Assembly: GCA_903884455.1 (NCBI GenBank)
Contig: CAISEW010000003.1
Location: forward strand, 1-41,312
Origin: an uncultured Chloroflexota bacterium
GTDB taxonomy: Bacteria; Chloroflexota; Dehalococcoidia; GIF9; AB-539-J10
Direction: 5' to 3'
Length of the DNA stretch: 41,312 nt
Within the stretch, counting starts at the first letter, position 1. Each line of letters begins with the position of its first letter. The position numbers and the translations under genes are program-made. The notes beneath the pieces were generated by a model, which saw only the letters and a program-made list of their open reading frames with translations, was not told the DNA's origin and ran no database searches. Shown one piece after another: positions 33,185 to 41,312 of the stretch.

Positions 33185-33325
33185 ATGCCAAAGCGGACTT
33201 ATCAACCGAAGAAAATTCCCCGAAGGCGCAGCTTAGGTTTTCGTGCTAGAATGGCCACTCGGGGTGGAAGACGAGTGCTTCAAGCAAGGCGCCTTAAGGG
33301 GAGGTATAGGCTAACTCCAGTTTAA
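33185..33325 (+). CDS. rpmH: 50S ribosomal protein L34
   Basis: A 46-residue, very basic protein starts at the ATG 33185: [19 protein letters not shown], then [19 protein letters not shown]. This is the whole of L34, with the usual TYQPK and GR-rich ends. It starts three bases after the rpsR stop and is followed by rnpA after nine bases. Confidence 0.96.
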   Translation: MPKRTYQPKKIPRRRSLGFRARMATRGGRRVLQARRLKGRYRLTPV

Positions 33326-33334
33326 CTCTATCCT

Positions 33335-33682
33335 GTGAAGGAGCCTCGTTTTTTAACTAATAGAGCGCAATATACTTTGGTTTATCGACAAGGTAAAGTA
33401 TGGGCAAATAGCTTGCTAGTGATGAAGGCGATGCCCAATGGCTTAAGTCTAAGCCGATATGGTTTTTCCGTGACCAAAAAAGTAGGTAAGGCGGTGCAGC
33501 GTAATCGCTTGAAGAGGTTACTCAAGGAAATAATGAGGCTGCAATCGCTAAGACCCGGATGGGACATCGTCTTCATGGCTCGGTCTGTAGCAGCCAATAC
33601 TGACTATCACCAGCTAGAGAGTGCAGTAACCAAGCTTTTAGCTCGGGCGCAATTGTTGGAAAGTAACGAATGTCTCAATTAG
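33335..33682 (+). CDS. rnpA: Ribonuclease P protein component
   Basis: RnpA assists the RNase P ribozyme in cutting tRNA 5' ends. The 115-residue product has the RNR motif region [18 protein letters not shown] (about residues 48-65) and [13 protein letters not shown] at 33335 is the likely start. It follows rpmH as in most bacteria, and its last 13 bases overlap yidD. Confidence 0.93.
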   Translation: MKEPRFLTNRAQYTLVYRQGKVWANSLLVMKAMPNGLSLSRYGFSVTKKVGKAVQRNRLKRLLKEIMRLQSLRPGWDIVFMARSVAANTDYHQLESAVTKLLARAQLLESNECLN

Positions 33683-33879
33683 CTCTGGGGTTAATTAAAT
33701 TGTACCAGAACACAGTGTCGAAGGTTCTCCCTCCTGTTTGTCGTTTCCAGCCTACATGCTCTCATTATGCTTTTGAGGCAATTAAAAAATATGGGTTTGC
33801 CCGCGGTAGCTGGCTGGCAGCCAAGAGGATAGCTCGATGTAATCCCTTCTCCGAAGGTGGCTACGACCCCGTACCTTAG
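33670..33879 (+). CDS. yidD: Membrane protein insertion efficiency factor YidD
   Basis: The 69-residue product is a full YidD (family DUF37): [53 protein letters not shown] and GGYDPVP. It is thought to help membrane protein insertion by YidC. It overlaps rnpA and precedes the lipoprotein gene by seven bases. Confidence 0.95.
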   Translation: MSQLALGLIKLYQNTVSKVLPPVCRFQPTCSHYAFEAIKKYGFARGSWLAAKRIARCNPFSEGGYDPVP

Positions 33880-33886
33880 TTATAGA

Positions 33887-35002
33887 ATGAAACAACCAAA
33901 GACATTGTTCCTCGTTGCAATTGCTCTTTTGCCCTTGGTCCTGGTTTCCTGTATTTCAAGTGGAGCTTCGGTACCAAGAGGATGGGCCGGAACTGTAGTT
34001 CATGACGGCATCATTTATGCCGGCACTAGAGATGGCAGGGTGGTGGCGATAAACTCATCGACTCAAAGTCAACAATGGGATTACGCTTTCACCTCTACTG
34101 CTATATATACCACGCCGATAGTGGATGGCGATTTAGTTTATGTTGGCACATACAGTGGCCAGGTATATGCCCTGACCATAGCCCGAGGCATCGAAAGATG
34201 GGTTTATCCCAGAACTGGTTCGATCGGAGCTATTGTGGGCACGCCAGTCGTAGCTAATGAAACTATCTATGTTAGCAGCTCAGATGGCAGAGTTTATGCT
34301 CTGGATACAATTTATGGTGACCTTAAGTGGAAATCTGAGCCCTTAGCTGAAAAACTATGGACCTCCCCGGTAATTCAGGGTGATACGCTCTATGTCAGCA
34401 CTTTCGATGGTCATATCTATGCTTTATCGATGGAAACAGGAGAATTATTGGGCTGGTCTTTCGAATCAGAGGCAGGCTTTGCTTCTTCACCAGTGATTTA
34501 CGGAGATACTATATTTTTGGGTTCTTTTGACCGCCATCTTTATGCCGTAACAATAGGTAGCAATGTGTCAATGTGGAAATTTCCCCAAGAGAAACCAGCC
34601 GGTAATTGGTTCTGGGCGTCTCCTATAGTCAATGAAGGCATTGTTTATGCTGGCTGTCTCGATAGCAAACTTTATGCTATTGAGGCAAAAACAGGAGAAA
34701 AATTATGGGAATTTGATGCTGGAAACCCTATAGTCTCTTCGCCTGTTTTGATGGATAATCTACTGATAGTGGCTGCTGAGTCAGGCAATGTGTATGTCAT
34801 TAATCCCGAGACTGGTAGCAGTGAGCAAATCCAGGATCCCCTAAGTAGCAATAGCAATGCACCAAGCATTAATGCCCAAATAAGAGCGCCTTTTTGTGCT
34901 TACGAGGGTTTGATTTATATTCGAGCTGAAGATAACCAGTTATATGTTGTGGATATTGATATGCGGGCAGTGATTTGGAAGGTTTCTCTGACTACTAAAT
35001 AA
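33887..35002 (+). CDS. PQQ-repeat beta-propeller lipoprotein
   Basis: The 371-residue product starts with a lipoprotein signal: MKQPK, hydrophobic residues to LVLVSC, with Cys22 as the lipidation site. The rest is a series of PQQ-type propeller blades: GRVVAINSSTQSQQWDY, GQVYALTIARGIERWVY, GRVYALDTIYGDLKWKS, GHIYALSMETGELLGWS, RHLYAVTIGSNVSMWKF, SKLYAIEAKTGEKLWEF and GNVYVINPETG, about seven or eight. It resembles BamB in fold. BamB works in outer-membrane assembly, which does not apply directly to Chloroflexota. The place between yidD and yidC suggests a role in folding or quality control of exported proteins (inference). ATG 33887 was chosen because the signal peptide starts there. Confidence 0.88.
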   Translation: MKQPKTLFLVAIALLPLVLVSCISSGASVPRGWAGTVVHDGIIYAGTRDGRVVAINSSTQSQQWDYAFTSTAIYTTPIVDGDLVYVGTYSGQVYALTIARGIERWVYPRTGSIGAIVGTPVVANETIYVSSSDGRVYALDTIYGDLKWKSEPLAEKLWTSPVIQGDTLYVSTFDGHIYALSMETGELLGWSFESEAGFASSPVIYGDTIFLGSFDRHLYAVTIGSNVSMWKFPQEKPAGNWFWASPIVNEGIVYAGCLDSKLYAIEAKTGEKLWEFDAGNPIVSSPVLMDNLLIVAAESGNVYVINPETGSSEQIQDPLSSNSNAPSINAQIRAPFCAYEGLIYIRAEDNQLYVVDIDMRAVIWKVSLTTK

Positions 35003-35017
35003 TGAGGGTTGCATCTG

Positions 35018-35776
35018 ATGAGTCCCGGAGATGTTTGGTATTTAATTATAGGTAACCCTGTACTTAATGTACTGGTTGCCTTAAGCCACATTTTAGGTGG
35101 TAGTTTTGGCTTAGCAATCATTGTCCTTACCGTTATCATACGTTTAATCTCCTGGCCTCTTACCAAGCGCCAGCTTAATTCCACTAAGGCTTTGCAGGAT
35201 ATGCAGCCGAAGATTCAAGAATTGCAAAAAAAATATGGTAAAAATCAGCAAAAGCTTCAGCAAGAAATGATGAAGCTTTATAAGGAGGCCGGGGTAAATC
35301 CTCTGGGCTGCTTATGGCCTATGTTGATTCAGTTTCCTATCTGGATTGCCCTCTATCAAGCCATTATGAGAGCTCTGGCTACCACGCCGGAGAACTTACT
35401 TGATTTAGCTCAGCGTCTTTACTCCTGGGACATAGTGAGTCAAGCGATTCCGTTAAATAGCCATTTCTTGGGGCTTGATTTAGGAAGCCAGGGTAATCTT
35501 ATTTTAGCCATCATAGTTGGTGGCACAATGTGGGTACAGCAGAAGATGACCCAAGCACCGGCCGTTGACCCGAGGCAAGAGTCCACAAGCAGGATGATGT
35601 TGTTGATGATGCCTCTCATGTTTGGTTTTCTCACCCTGATGTTCCCCAGTGGTCTGGCTCTCTACTGGGCTGTTTCTAATATAATTGGTATTATAACTCA
35701 ATATTTCGTCACTGGTGGCTGGGGTTACCTTAAATTCCGTTCTCCATTTCAGTCAACACCAGTGAAGGGAAAATGA
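35018..35776 (+). CDS. yidC: Membrane protein insertase YidC, short (Oxa1-like) form
   Basis: YidC inserts membrane proteins. From the ATG at 35018 it has 252 residues and lacks the large periplasmic domain of proteobacterial forms. Features are an early helix (FGLAIIVLTVIIRLISWPL) with the conserved Arg, a charged cytoplasmic hairpin (IQELQKKYGKNQQKLQQEM), the helix pair NPLGCLWPMLIQFPIWIALY and the MMPLMFGFLTLMFPSGLALY helix. There are five or so membrane segments. GAGGG lies nine bases before the ATG. It is preceded by the propeller lipoprotein. Confidence 0.95.
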   Translation: MSPGDVWYLIIGNPVLNVLVALSHILGGSFGLAIIVLTVIIRLISWPLTKRQLNSTKALQDMQPKIQELQKKYGKNQQKLQQEMMKLYKEAGVNPLGCLWPMLIQFPIWIALYQAIMRALATTPENLLDLAQRLYSWDIVSQAIPLNSHFLGLDLGSQGNLILAIIVGGTMWVQQKMTQAPAVDPRQESTSRMMLLMMPLMFGFLTLMFPSGLALYWAVSNIIGIITQYFVTGGWGYLKFRSPFQSTPVKGK

Positions 35777-35844
35777 ACTAGTATTACAGAGGCGATCGCA
35801 AATTGTGTTAGTAATAAAGCAAATTATTGAAGGGGACTCGGACT

Positions 35845-36477
35845 ATGGAAAGGATTGAGATAACAGCTGCGACAGTAGAACAGGCAATAGAAAAGGCGGA
35901 GGTACAGCTAGGGCTAAGCCGAGACCAATTTGAAGTGGAGGTTATTAAGGAGGGAAAGTCGGGAATTTTAGGAGTGGGGGGCAGAGAGGCTGTGATTAGA
36001 GTGAACCCAGTAACTCTACCGGAAAAGGATGCGGTCAAAGGGGTCACAGAAATTTTAGATACGTTGCTTGGATTACTGGGTGTACCAGGCAAGGTTGAAG
36101 TACTATCGAATGAGATACCTCTAGCTTTGGATATCAAGGGTGACGATTTGGGTATCTTGATTGGTCGGCGAGGTCAGACTCTAGCTTCCTTGGAATATAT
36201 TACTAAGCTCGTAGTAGTTGGACGGTTAAAGGCTTGGCTGCCGTTAGCAGTTGACGTTGCAGGATACAAAAAACGCCGGCGTGATTCTTTGCAAAGATTG
36301 GCTTTATATCTAGCTGAGCAGGTGAAATCAAGACGCTGTGCTATAACTATGGAGCCAATGCCTGCTGACGAACGCCGTATTGTTCATTTAACTTTGGCTG
36401 ATGATCCTGACATAACAACTCAGAGCATAGGTGAGGGTGAGAATAGGAAGGTGGTTATTTTATTAAGACAGGGTTAG
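35845..36477 (+). CDS. jag: RNA-binding protein Jag (KhpB)
   Basis: Jag is a three-domain RNA-binding protein: Jag-N (residues 1-50, MERIEITAATVEQAIEKAE to GILGVGGREA), a KH domain with GILIGRRG at 103-110, and an R3H domain (145-210) with the Arg-x3-His pair in DERRIVHL. It links RNA binding to cell-envelope growth and partners YidC in many bacteria. ATG 35845 was chosen over a TTG six codons earlier because GAAGGGG precedes it. Its stop is two bases before ileS, so the two are an operon. Confidence 0.93.
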   Translation: MERIEITAATVEQAIEKAEVQLGLSRDQFEVEVIKEGKSGILGVGGREAVIRVNPVTLPEKDAVKGVTEILDTLLGLLGVPGKVEVLSNEIPLALDIKGDDLGILIGRRGQTLASLEYITKLVVVGRLKAWLPLAVDVAGYKKRRRDSLQRLALYLAEQVKSRRCAITMEPMPADERRIVHLTLADDPDITTQSIGEGENRKVVILLRQG

Positions 36478-36479
36478 CC

Positions 36480-39400
36480 ATGTTCCGGGAAGTAAACACT
36501 AAGATTAACTTTATTCAATTGGAAGAAGATATCCTTCGCTTCTGGAAGGAGCAGGGAATTTTTGACAAGAGCATCGAGATAAGAAAAAAGGGGCCACATT
36601 ACGCCTTTTATGAAGGCCCACCTACAGCTAATGGCAGCCCTGGAGTTCATCATGTGCTATCTCGTCTATACAAGGACATTGTTTGCCGGTATAAGACAAT
36701 GAAAGGTTACCATGTGCCGCGAAAGGCGGGGTGGGATACCCATGGTTTGCCCGTTGAGTTGGAGGTGGAGAGCTCTCTTGCCCTTACCAGTAAGGCTCAA
36801 ATTGAGGAATATGGAGTGGCTCGATTCAATGACCATTGTCGCCAGAGCGTTTTCAGATATATTAAAGAATGGGAAACCATGACCGAGCGCCTCGGCTGCT
36901 GGTTGGACATGGAGCATCCTTATATAACATTAGACAATAGCTATATTGAATCCTGCTGGTGGATAACGAAGCAGCTATGGGACAAGGGCTTAATTTATCA
37001 GGGCTATAAAGTAACGCCGCATTGTCCTAGATGTGGCACGTCTCTTAGCTCTCACGAGGTGGCTTTGGGTTACCGGGATGACGCTGAAGATCCGTCGGTT
37101 TATATAAAGTTTAAACTCGTGCTCGGTTCAATTGAGGAAGGAATGCGTCTTCGTTCTTTTTTTTCGCCTTCTTGTGTGTCAGGTAAACCGGCATTTCTCC
37201 TGGCTTGGACTACGACACCGTGGACACTGCCAGGCAATACAGCTTTGGCAGTTGCTCCTCGTGCCGAGTATAGTGTGATGGAAGGTGACCAAGATTATCT
37301 CATTCTAGCCACAATGCTTGTGGATAGGGTTGGGTTGGAGGGGTACACCGAGTTAGGAGTTGTTTTGGGCGAGGATCTTGTGCATCTTGAATATGAGCCA
37401 TTGTTTAATCCTCATAATTTTGCTGTGCAGCGTCTGGACTTGCCAACACTGCGCGTGGAAAAGACAAGAGAAAACTTAACTTATTCTGTGATCGGCGCTG
37501 ATTTTGTCTCCTTGGATGAAGGCACTGGTGTAGTTCATATTGCTCCGGCCTTTGGAGAGATTGACTTTGATATTGGGATGAGTAGTGGGCTTGATTTCGT
37601 TCAACCCGTGAATTTGGAGGGCAGGGTTATCGGCACCTATCCCTTTGCTGGCAAGTTTGTTAAAGATGCTGACCCTTTTATTCTTGATGACCTTAAATCG
37701 CGTGGTTTGCTTTATCGTAGTGAGAAGGTTATTCATACCTACCCTTTTTGCTGGAGGTGTGAGACACCTCTTCTCTACTATGCCAAGCAGACCTGGTACA
37801 TCAGGACAACAGCGATGAAAAGGGAACTTATCTCAGGCAATACCAAGATAAACTGGTACCCTGATTATATTAAGCATGGTCGTTTTGGCGATTGGCTGGA
37901 GAACAACGTTGATTGGGCTTTTTCTAGGGAGAGGTATTGGGGAACTCCGCTCAATGTTTGGCACTGTTCTTCCTGTGATAATTATGAATGTGTTGGCAGT
38001 GTGGACGGATTGAGGGCACAGTCAAGTCTCAGTGGCTTAACCACGCCCCTGGATTTACATCGCCCATATGTAGATGAAATAACATTTGCCTGCCCTAAAT
38101 GTGATGGCAAAATGCAGCGTGTTCCCGAGGTAATTGATTGTTGGTTTGACTCCGGAGCTATGCCCGTAGCTCAGTGGCATTATCCCTTCGAGAATGAAGA
38201 TAAATTTAGGCAGAATTTTCCCGCCGATTTTATTTGCGAGGCTGTGGACCAGACTCGAGGCTGGTTTTACAGCTTACATGCCATATCTACTCTGCTTTTC
38301 AATCGTCCTTGCTTCAAGAATGTCATCTGCCTAGGGCACGTTGTCGATGCTCAGGGTGAGAAAATGAGCAAGTCCAAGGGCAACGTAATTGATCCCTGGG
38401 CGGTGATTAATAATTATGGTGCCGATGCTCTAAGATGGTATATACTGGTTTCTACTCCGGGAGAAGATAACCATCGTTTCTCCACTAAGATGCTTGAAGA
38501 GACGATACGTAAACTTTTCCTTACTTTGTGGAATACGTATTCCTTTTTTACCCTTTATGCCAATATCGATTGCTTTATTCCTCAGCCCTTGACGGTTGAC
38601 AGCGGTCAGCCAAAAGCTTTCACAGAGCTAGATAAGTGGATTATTTCCGAACTCAACCGGCTTGTAAGCGAGGTTTCCAAATTGATGGACGGCTATAATC
38701 CTACTTCTGCGGCACGCAAAATTGAGGGATTTATAGATAATCTCTCTAACTGGTATGTGAGAAGAAACCGCCGCCGGTTCTGGAAAAGCGAGAACGATAC
38801 CGATAAATTGGCCGCATATACTACGCTATATCAATGTCTGGTGACTTTGTCTCAATTGTTGGCTCCTTTTGTGCCATTTATTGCTGAAGAGCTTTATCAG
38901 AATTTGTTTCGCTCTGTTAATCCTCAGGCGAGAGAAAGCGTTCATCTAACTGATTTCCCCATAGCGGATGAGGCTAAAATCAATGACAAGCTAAACAGTG
39001 GTGTTGAGCTAGCTATGAAAATATCCAGCTTGGGCAGGGCAGCACGAGCTAAGGCGGGGATTAAAGTGCGCCAGCCATTGGGTAAAGCCGTGGTCAATGT
39101 GGGAGCCGAAGGGGAGAAAAAAGCCTTGGAGAGCTTAGCTACTGAGGTAATGGAAGAGATAAATGTTAAGCAACTCGTCATATTGTGTGAAGCAAAAGAA
39201 CAAGAGGAATTTCTTTCCAACATGCCAGATTACAGCGTGGCCAACGACGCCAGATATTGGGTGGCCATAAGTACTGAATTGCCCCCTGAGCTAATTGCTG
39301 AGGGAGTAAGTAGAGAACTTGTGCGTCACCTTCAAAATATGCGTCGCAATGCCAAATTTGATATCACAGACCACATCATTACCTATTATCAGACAAAAGA

Positions 39401-39566
39401 ACGACTTATCAAGCAAGTAATAAATGCTTTTGCCGACTATATTAAACAGGAGACCTTATCTCAGGAACTCATTGATAGTTTGCCTCCTGATGGGACTTAT
39501 GGTGAGAAACACAGCATCTCGAATAGTGAGGTCTCTTTGGCAATCAAAAAGACAAATCCTAAATAG
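36480..39566 (+). CDS. ileS: Isoleucyl-tRNA synthetase, long form
   Basis: IleRS charges tRNA-Ile. The 1028-residue protein has the HIGH-type motif GVHHVLSR (55-62) in PPTANGSPGVHH, an editing CP1 domain with FLLAWTTTPWTLPGNTALAV, KMSKS at 628-632 and a long C-terminal part. Length and the ANGSPGVHH form point to the IleS2 (eukaryote-like) type, which in other bacteria is less sensitive to mupirocin; this is inferred from the sequence. Cys pairs CPRC, CWRC, CSSC and CPKC hint at zinc knuckles. It starts two bases after jag. Confidence 0.95.
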   Translation: MFREVNTKINFIQLEEDILRFWKEQGIFDKSIEIRKKGPHYAFYEGPPTANGSPGVHHVLSRLYKDIVCRYKTMKGYHVPRKAGWDTHGLPVELEVESSLALTSKAQIEEYGVARFNDHCRQSVFRYIKEWETMTERLGCWLDMEHPYITLDNSYIESCWWITKQLWDKGLIYQGYKVTPHCPRCGTSLSSHEVALGYRDDAEDPSVYIKFKLVLGSIEEGMRLRSFFSPSCVSGKPAFLLAWTTTPWTLPGNTALAVAPRAEYSVMEGDQDYLILATMLVDRVGLEGYTELGVVLGEDLVHLEYEPLFNPHNFAVQRLDLPTLRVEKTRENLTYSVIGADFVSLDEGTGVVHIAPAFGEIDFDIGMSSGLDFVQPVNLEGRVIGTYPFAGKFVKDADPFILDDLKSRGLLYRSEKVIHTYPFCWRCETPLLYYAKQTWYIRTTAMKRELISGNTKINWYPDYIKHGRFGDWLENNVDWAFSRERYWGTPLNVWHCSSCDNYECVGSVDGLRAQSSLSGLTTPLDLHRPYVDEITFACPKCDGKMQRVPEVIDCWFDSGAMPVAQWHYPFENEDKFRQNFPADFICEAVDQTRGWFYSLHAISTLLFNRPCFKNVICLGHVVDAQGEKMSKSKGNVIDPWAVINNYGADALRWYILVSTPGEDNHRFSTKMLEETIRKLFLTLWNTYSFFTLYANIDCFIPQPLTVDSGQPKAFTELDKWIISELNRLVSEVSKLMDGYNPTSAARKIEGFIDNLSNWYVRRNRRRFWKSENDTDKLAAYTTLYQCLVTLSQLLAPFVPFIAEELYQNLFRSVNPQARESVHLTDFPIADEAKINDKLNSGVELAMKISSLGRAARAKAGIKVRQPLGKAVVNVGAEGEKKALESLATEVMEEINVKQLVILCEAKEQEEFLSNMPDYSVANDARYWVAISTELPPELIAEGVSRELVRHLQNMRRNAKFDITDHIITYYQTKERLIKQVINAFADYIKQETLSQELIDSLPPDGTYGEKHSISNSEVSLAIKKTNPK

Positions 39567-39613
39567 GCAAGTCTTGGTTGCTGAGCTTGATATTTGAATA
39601 AATGAAGCTTATC

Positions 39614-40711
39614 CTAGGAAGTAGAGCGCTCTACGAGTCGCGCCGAGGTTGTTTTAGTATCTTCGCCTCTGACAAAAACTATTTCTACATCTTCGCCAAT
39701 TTCGCTAATTCGAATAGCTTGGACGAGGTCGGCAACATTGCTTATTTCCTTGCCCCCGAAGCGGATGATGACATCGCCCACTCTTAATCCCGCAGCCTCT
39801 GCCGGGCTGTCAGCAACTATTTCTGCAATAAGCGCTCCCCTGTCCACAGAAAGATTCTCTGATGCAGCTAGCAAAGGAGTCACGGTAGATACGCTTACTC
39901 CTAGCCAAGGATAGGTCACGTGACCATAACGAATTAGATTCTCGATGATAGGTTTAGCCTCATTGCTGCTTATGGCATAACCTATACCTTCTACCGCGGA
40001 TGCAACTATCTTAATACTGGTAATGCCTATCACTTCACCGGCCATGTTCACGAGCGGGCCACCGCTGTTGCCGGGATTGACAGGTGCTGTCGTTTGAATT
40101 AAGCCGTAAAGGGTATTTCCCTCAACGTTCACAGATACATTTAAGCGGCTAACTATGCCCTCAGTCGCCGTTATTCCTTCTCCCAGTGCATTGCCAATAG
40201 CTAGCACCCACCTGCCGACGGATAATAAGCTCGAGTCGCCCCAATAGATATAAGTCAAATTCGCAGCATCTATCTTTATCACAGCAAGGTCAGACAAGGA
40301 GTCCGTGCCCACTGTATTCGCGGGGAAAATTCTGCCATCGGCCAACTCTACATAGATGCTCTGGGCATCTTCAACTACATGGTTGTTGGTGACAATATGT
40401 CCATTATCATCGATAAGTATCCCGGACCCAGCAACATATTCAGTAGATTGACGACCGAAGAAATCAGAGACAACAATCTCTGTGGTTACGGAAACCACCG
40501 ACGGCATCACCTCGGCAACTACCGGGGGGAAATCAGGCAAAGGAGTAACTGGCTCACTCTCTAATGGGAATGTCCAATCGGAATCAGTGTGCTGAGTTGA
40601 GTTATCAGACTGGGTTGGGCTAGATGTTGGGGAACGAGATAGGGCCCAAACACCGATACTTAACCCTACCGCTATTAGTATTACTAAAGCCAGAATGTAT
40701 TTTTTAGACAT
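39614..40711 (-). CDS. HtrA-like serine protease with one PDZ domain
   Basis: The 365-residue protein has an N-terminal membrane anchor (about 5-24), a Ser/Thr/Pro-rich linker, a trypsin-like domain with His111 (TNNHVVEDA), Asp141 (SDLAVIKID) and Ser216 (GNSGGPL), and a C-terminal PDZ domain (about 258-355). This is the DegP/DegS layout with one PDZ, the usual form of envelope stress proteases in such bacteria. It is divergent from pyrG. The extended -10 box lies 11 bases before the ATG, so the leader would be very short. Confidence 0.94.
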   Translation of the reverse strand: MSKKYILALVILIAVGLSIGVWALSRSPTSSPTQSDNSTQHTDSDWTFPLESEPVTPLPDFPPVVAEVMPSVVSVTTEIVVSDFFGRQSTEYVAGSGILIDDNGHIVTNNHVVEDAQSIYVELADGRIFPANTVGTDSLSDLAVIKIDAANLTYIYWGDSSLLSVGRWVLAIGNALGEGITATEGIVSRLNVSVNVEGNTLYGLIQTTAPVNPGNSGGPLVNMAGEVIGITSIKIVASAVEGIGYAISSNEAKPIIENLIRYGHVTYPWLGVSVSTVTPLLAASENLSVDRGALIAEIVADSPAEAAGLRVGDVIIRFGGKEISNVADLVQAIRISEIGEDVEIVFVRGEDTKTTSARLVERSTS

Positions 40712-40722
40712 TTTTCGTCATT

Positions 40723-40731
40723 ATTATAGCA
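40723..40731 (-). promoter_or_regulatory. Extended -10 promoter of the htrA-like gene
   Basis: On the minus strand TGC TATAAT lies at 40723-40731 and ends 11 bases before the ATG. The leader would be about four bases. No clear -35 box. Confidence 0.5.
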
Positions 40732-40780
40732 TTGCTACCTTTTTTACAAAAAATCTGTGCCTAATTTGAACAAGGCAGGC

Positions 40781-40810
40781 TTGACAATTTAGACTCTTAC
40801 TTTTTATAAT
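40781..40810 (+). promoter_or_regulatory. Strong predicted promoter upstream of pyrG
   Basis: TTGACA (40781-40786) and TATAAT (40805-40810) are 18 bases apart, a near-consensus pair. A start near 40817 gives a leader of about 70 bases with a short AGGC/GCCT hairpin followed by TTT. A second -10-like TATACT at 40869-40874 lies closer to the gene. Confidence 0.7.
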
Positions 40811-40887
40811 AAAAGAAACCCAGGCTTGCTTCGCCTTTTAGGATCGACCTACAAGATTTGGTTTTCTCTATACTCTTGTAATAAGCA

Positions 40888-41312
40888 GTGAGTAAGTATA
40901 TTTTCATTACTGGCGGCGTAGTTAGTTCTGTAGGCAAGGGAATTTCGGTAGCGTCTATCGGCAAAATATTGAAAAGCCGTGGCATATCTGTCTCTGTGCA
41001 AAAGCTTGATCCTTACTTAAATGTTGACCCAGGGACAATGTCCCCTTACCAACACGGTGAAGTGTTTGTTACTCAAGATGGTGCTGAGACTGATTTGGAT
41101 TTAGGACATTATGAGAGGTTTATTGGAGTGGAGCTGACCCAAGCTTCTAACGTCACTTCCGGTCAAGTATATTCTTCGGTCATTGCTCAGGAAAGGAGAG
41201 GGGATTTTCTGGGAGGCACAATTCAGGTGGTTCCTCACGTAACCAATGAAATAAAGAGCAAGATAAGAAAAGTAGCCGAAATATCTCAGGCTGAGGTAAT
41301 TATTGTTGAAGT
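40888..41312 (+). CDS. pyrG: CTP synthase, 3' end cut off by the window
   Basis: CTP synthase makes CTP from UTP, glutamine and ATP. Only the N-terminal 141 residues are in the window, up to the border. They show the ATP/UTP-binding amidoligase start [40 protein letters not shown], and [11 protein letters not shown], which are diagnostic for PyrG. GTG at 40888 is the start; no good ribosome site is seen. Confidence 0.95.
   Translation, partial: MSKYIFITGGVVSSVGKGISVASIGKILKSRGISVSVQKLDPYLNVDPGTMSPYQHGEVFVTQDGAETDLDLGHYERFIGVELTQASNVTSGQVYSSVIAQERRGDFLGGTIQVVPHVTNEIKSKIRKVAEISQAEVIIVE

Noticed and set aside
1-41312. CRISPR arrays, insertion sequences, phage or toxin-antitoxin modules
   Set aside because: I found no regularly spaced repeats, transposase or integrase-like proteins, or small paired genes of known toxin families.

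Overview
The window looks like a chromosomal segment of a bacterium of the phylum Chloroflexota, most likely class Dehalococcoidia. This is inferred from the protein style (381-residue IMP-dehydrogenase-like protein without CBS domains, long IleRS, compact MetG), from the gene neighbourhoods, and from AT-leaning housekeeping genes with short or absent leaders. No rRNA or other taxonomic marker was tested. The window is free of recognisable insertion sequences, phage genes and CRISPR arrays.

Layout. Positions 1-5.5 kb hold a truncated unknown gene, a minus-strand three-gene ABC-2 type exporter (ATPase plus two permeases, stop/start overlaps), a ZupT-like ZIP metal transporter and a small degenerate HesB/IscA-like protein. 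From 5.5 to 20.3 kb lies an accessory, loosely packed catabolic region: an 886-residue fusion of a non-acylating aldehyde dehydrogenase to an iron-type alcohol dehydrogenase, a zinc-ribbon protein, a SpoIIM-like gene split by an in-frame TAG, a UbiA-family membrane prenyltransferase, and an NDP-forming acyl-CoA synthetase alpha-type protein. Then comes a compact operon of TetR regulator, thiolase-like enzyme, DUF35 OB-fold partner, acetoacetyl-CoA synthetase, acyl-CoA dehydrogenase and XRE-cupin regulator, with a small ORF, ending at a perfect 13-bp hairpin. A promoter and a palindromic operator are visible in front of the TetR gene.

From a tRNA-Thr(CGT) at 20.39 kb to the end the content is dense housekeeping: LysE-type exporter, GuaB-like protein, rsmI, metG, ftsH, rsfS, ndk, a PaaI-thioesterase/HAD fusion, tsaB, tsaE, thiL, then the classic rpsF-ssb-rpsR-rpmH-rnpA-yidD-yidC-jag block (with a beta-propeller lipoprotein inserted between yidD and yidC), ileS, htrA and the start of pyrG.

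How it fits together. The fusion enzyme should carry an alcohol through its aldehyde to the free acid. The two acyl-CoA synthetase genes could activate acids or 3-oxoacids, the acyl-CoA dehydrogenase could desaturate acyl-CoA, and the thiolase-like/DUF35 pair could cleave or form a C-C bond. The thiolase-like protein lacks the nucleophilic cysteine at the expected place, so a retro-aldol type reaction (as in Ltp2/DUF35 steroid side-chain aldolases) is an alternative to thiolysis. The substrate is not known from sequence. Other points of note are a 132-bp dispersed repeat at 0.76 and 10.36 kb, and several housekeeping promoters whose -10 box sits 7-8 nt before the start codon, implying leaderless mRNAs.
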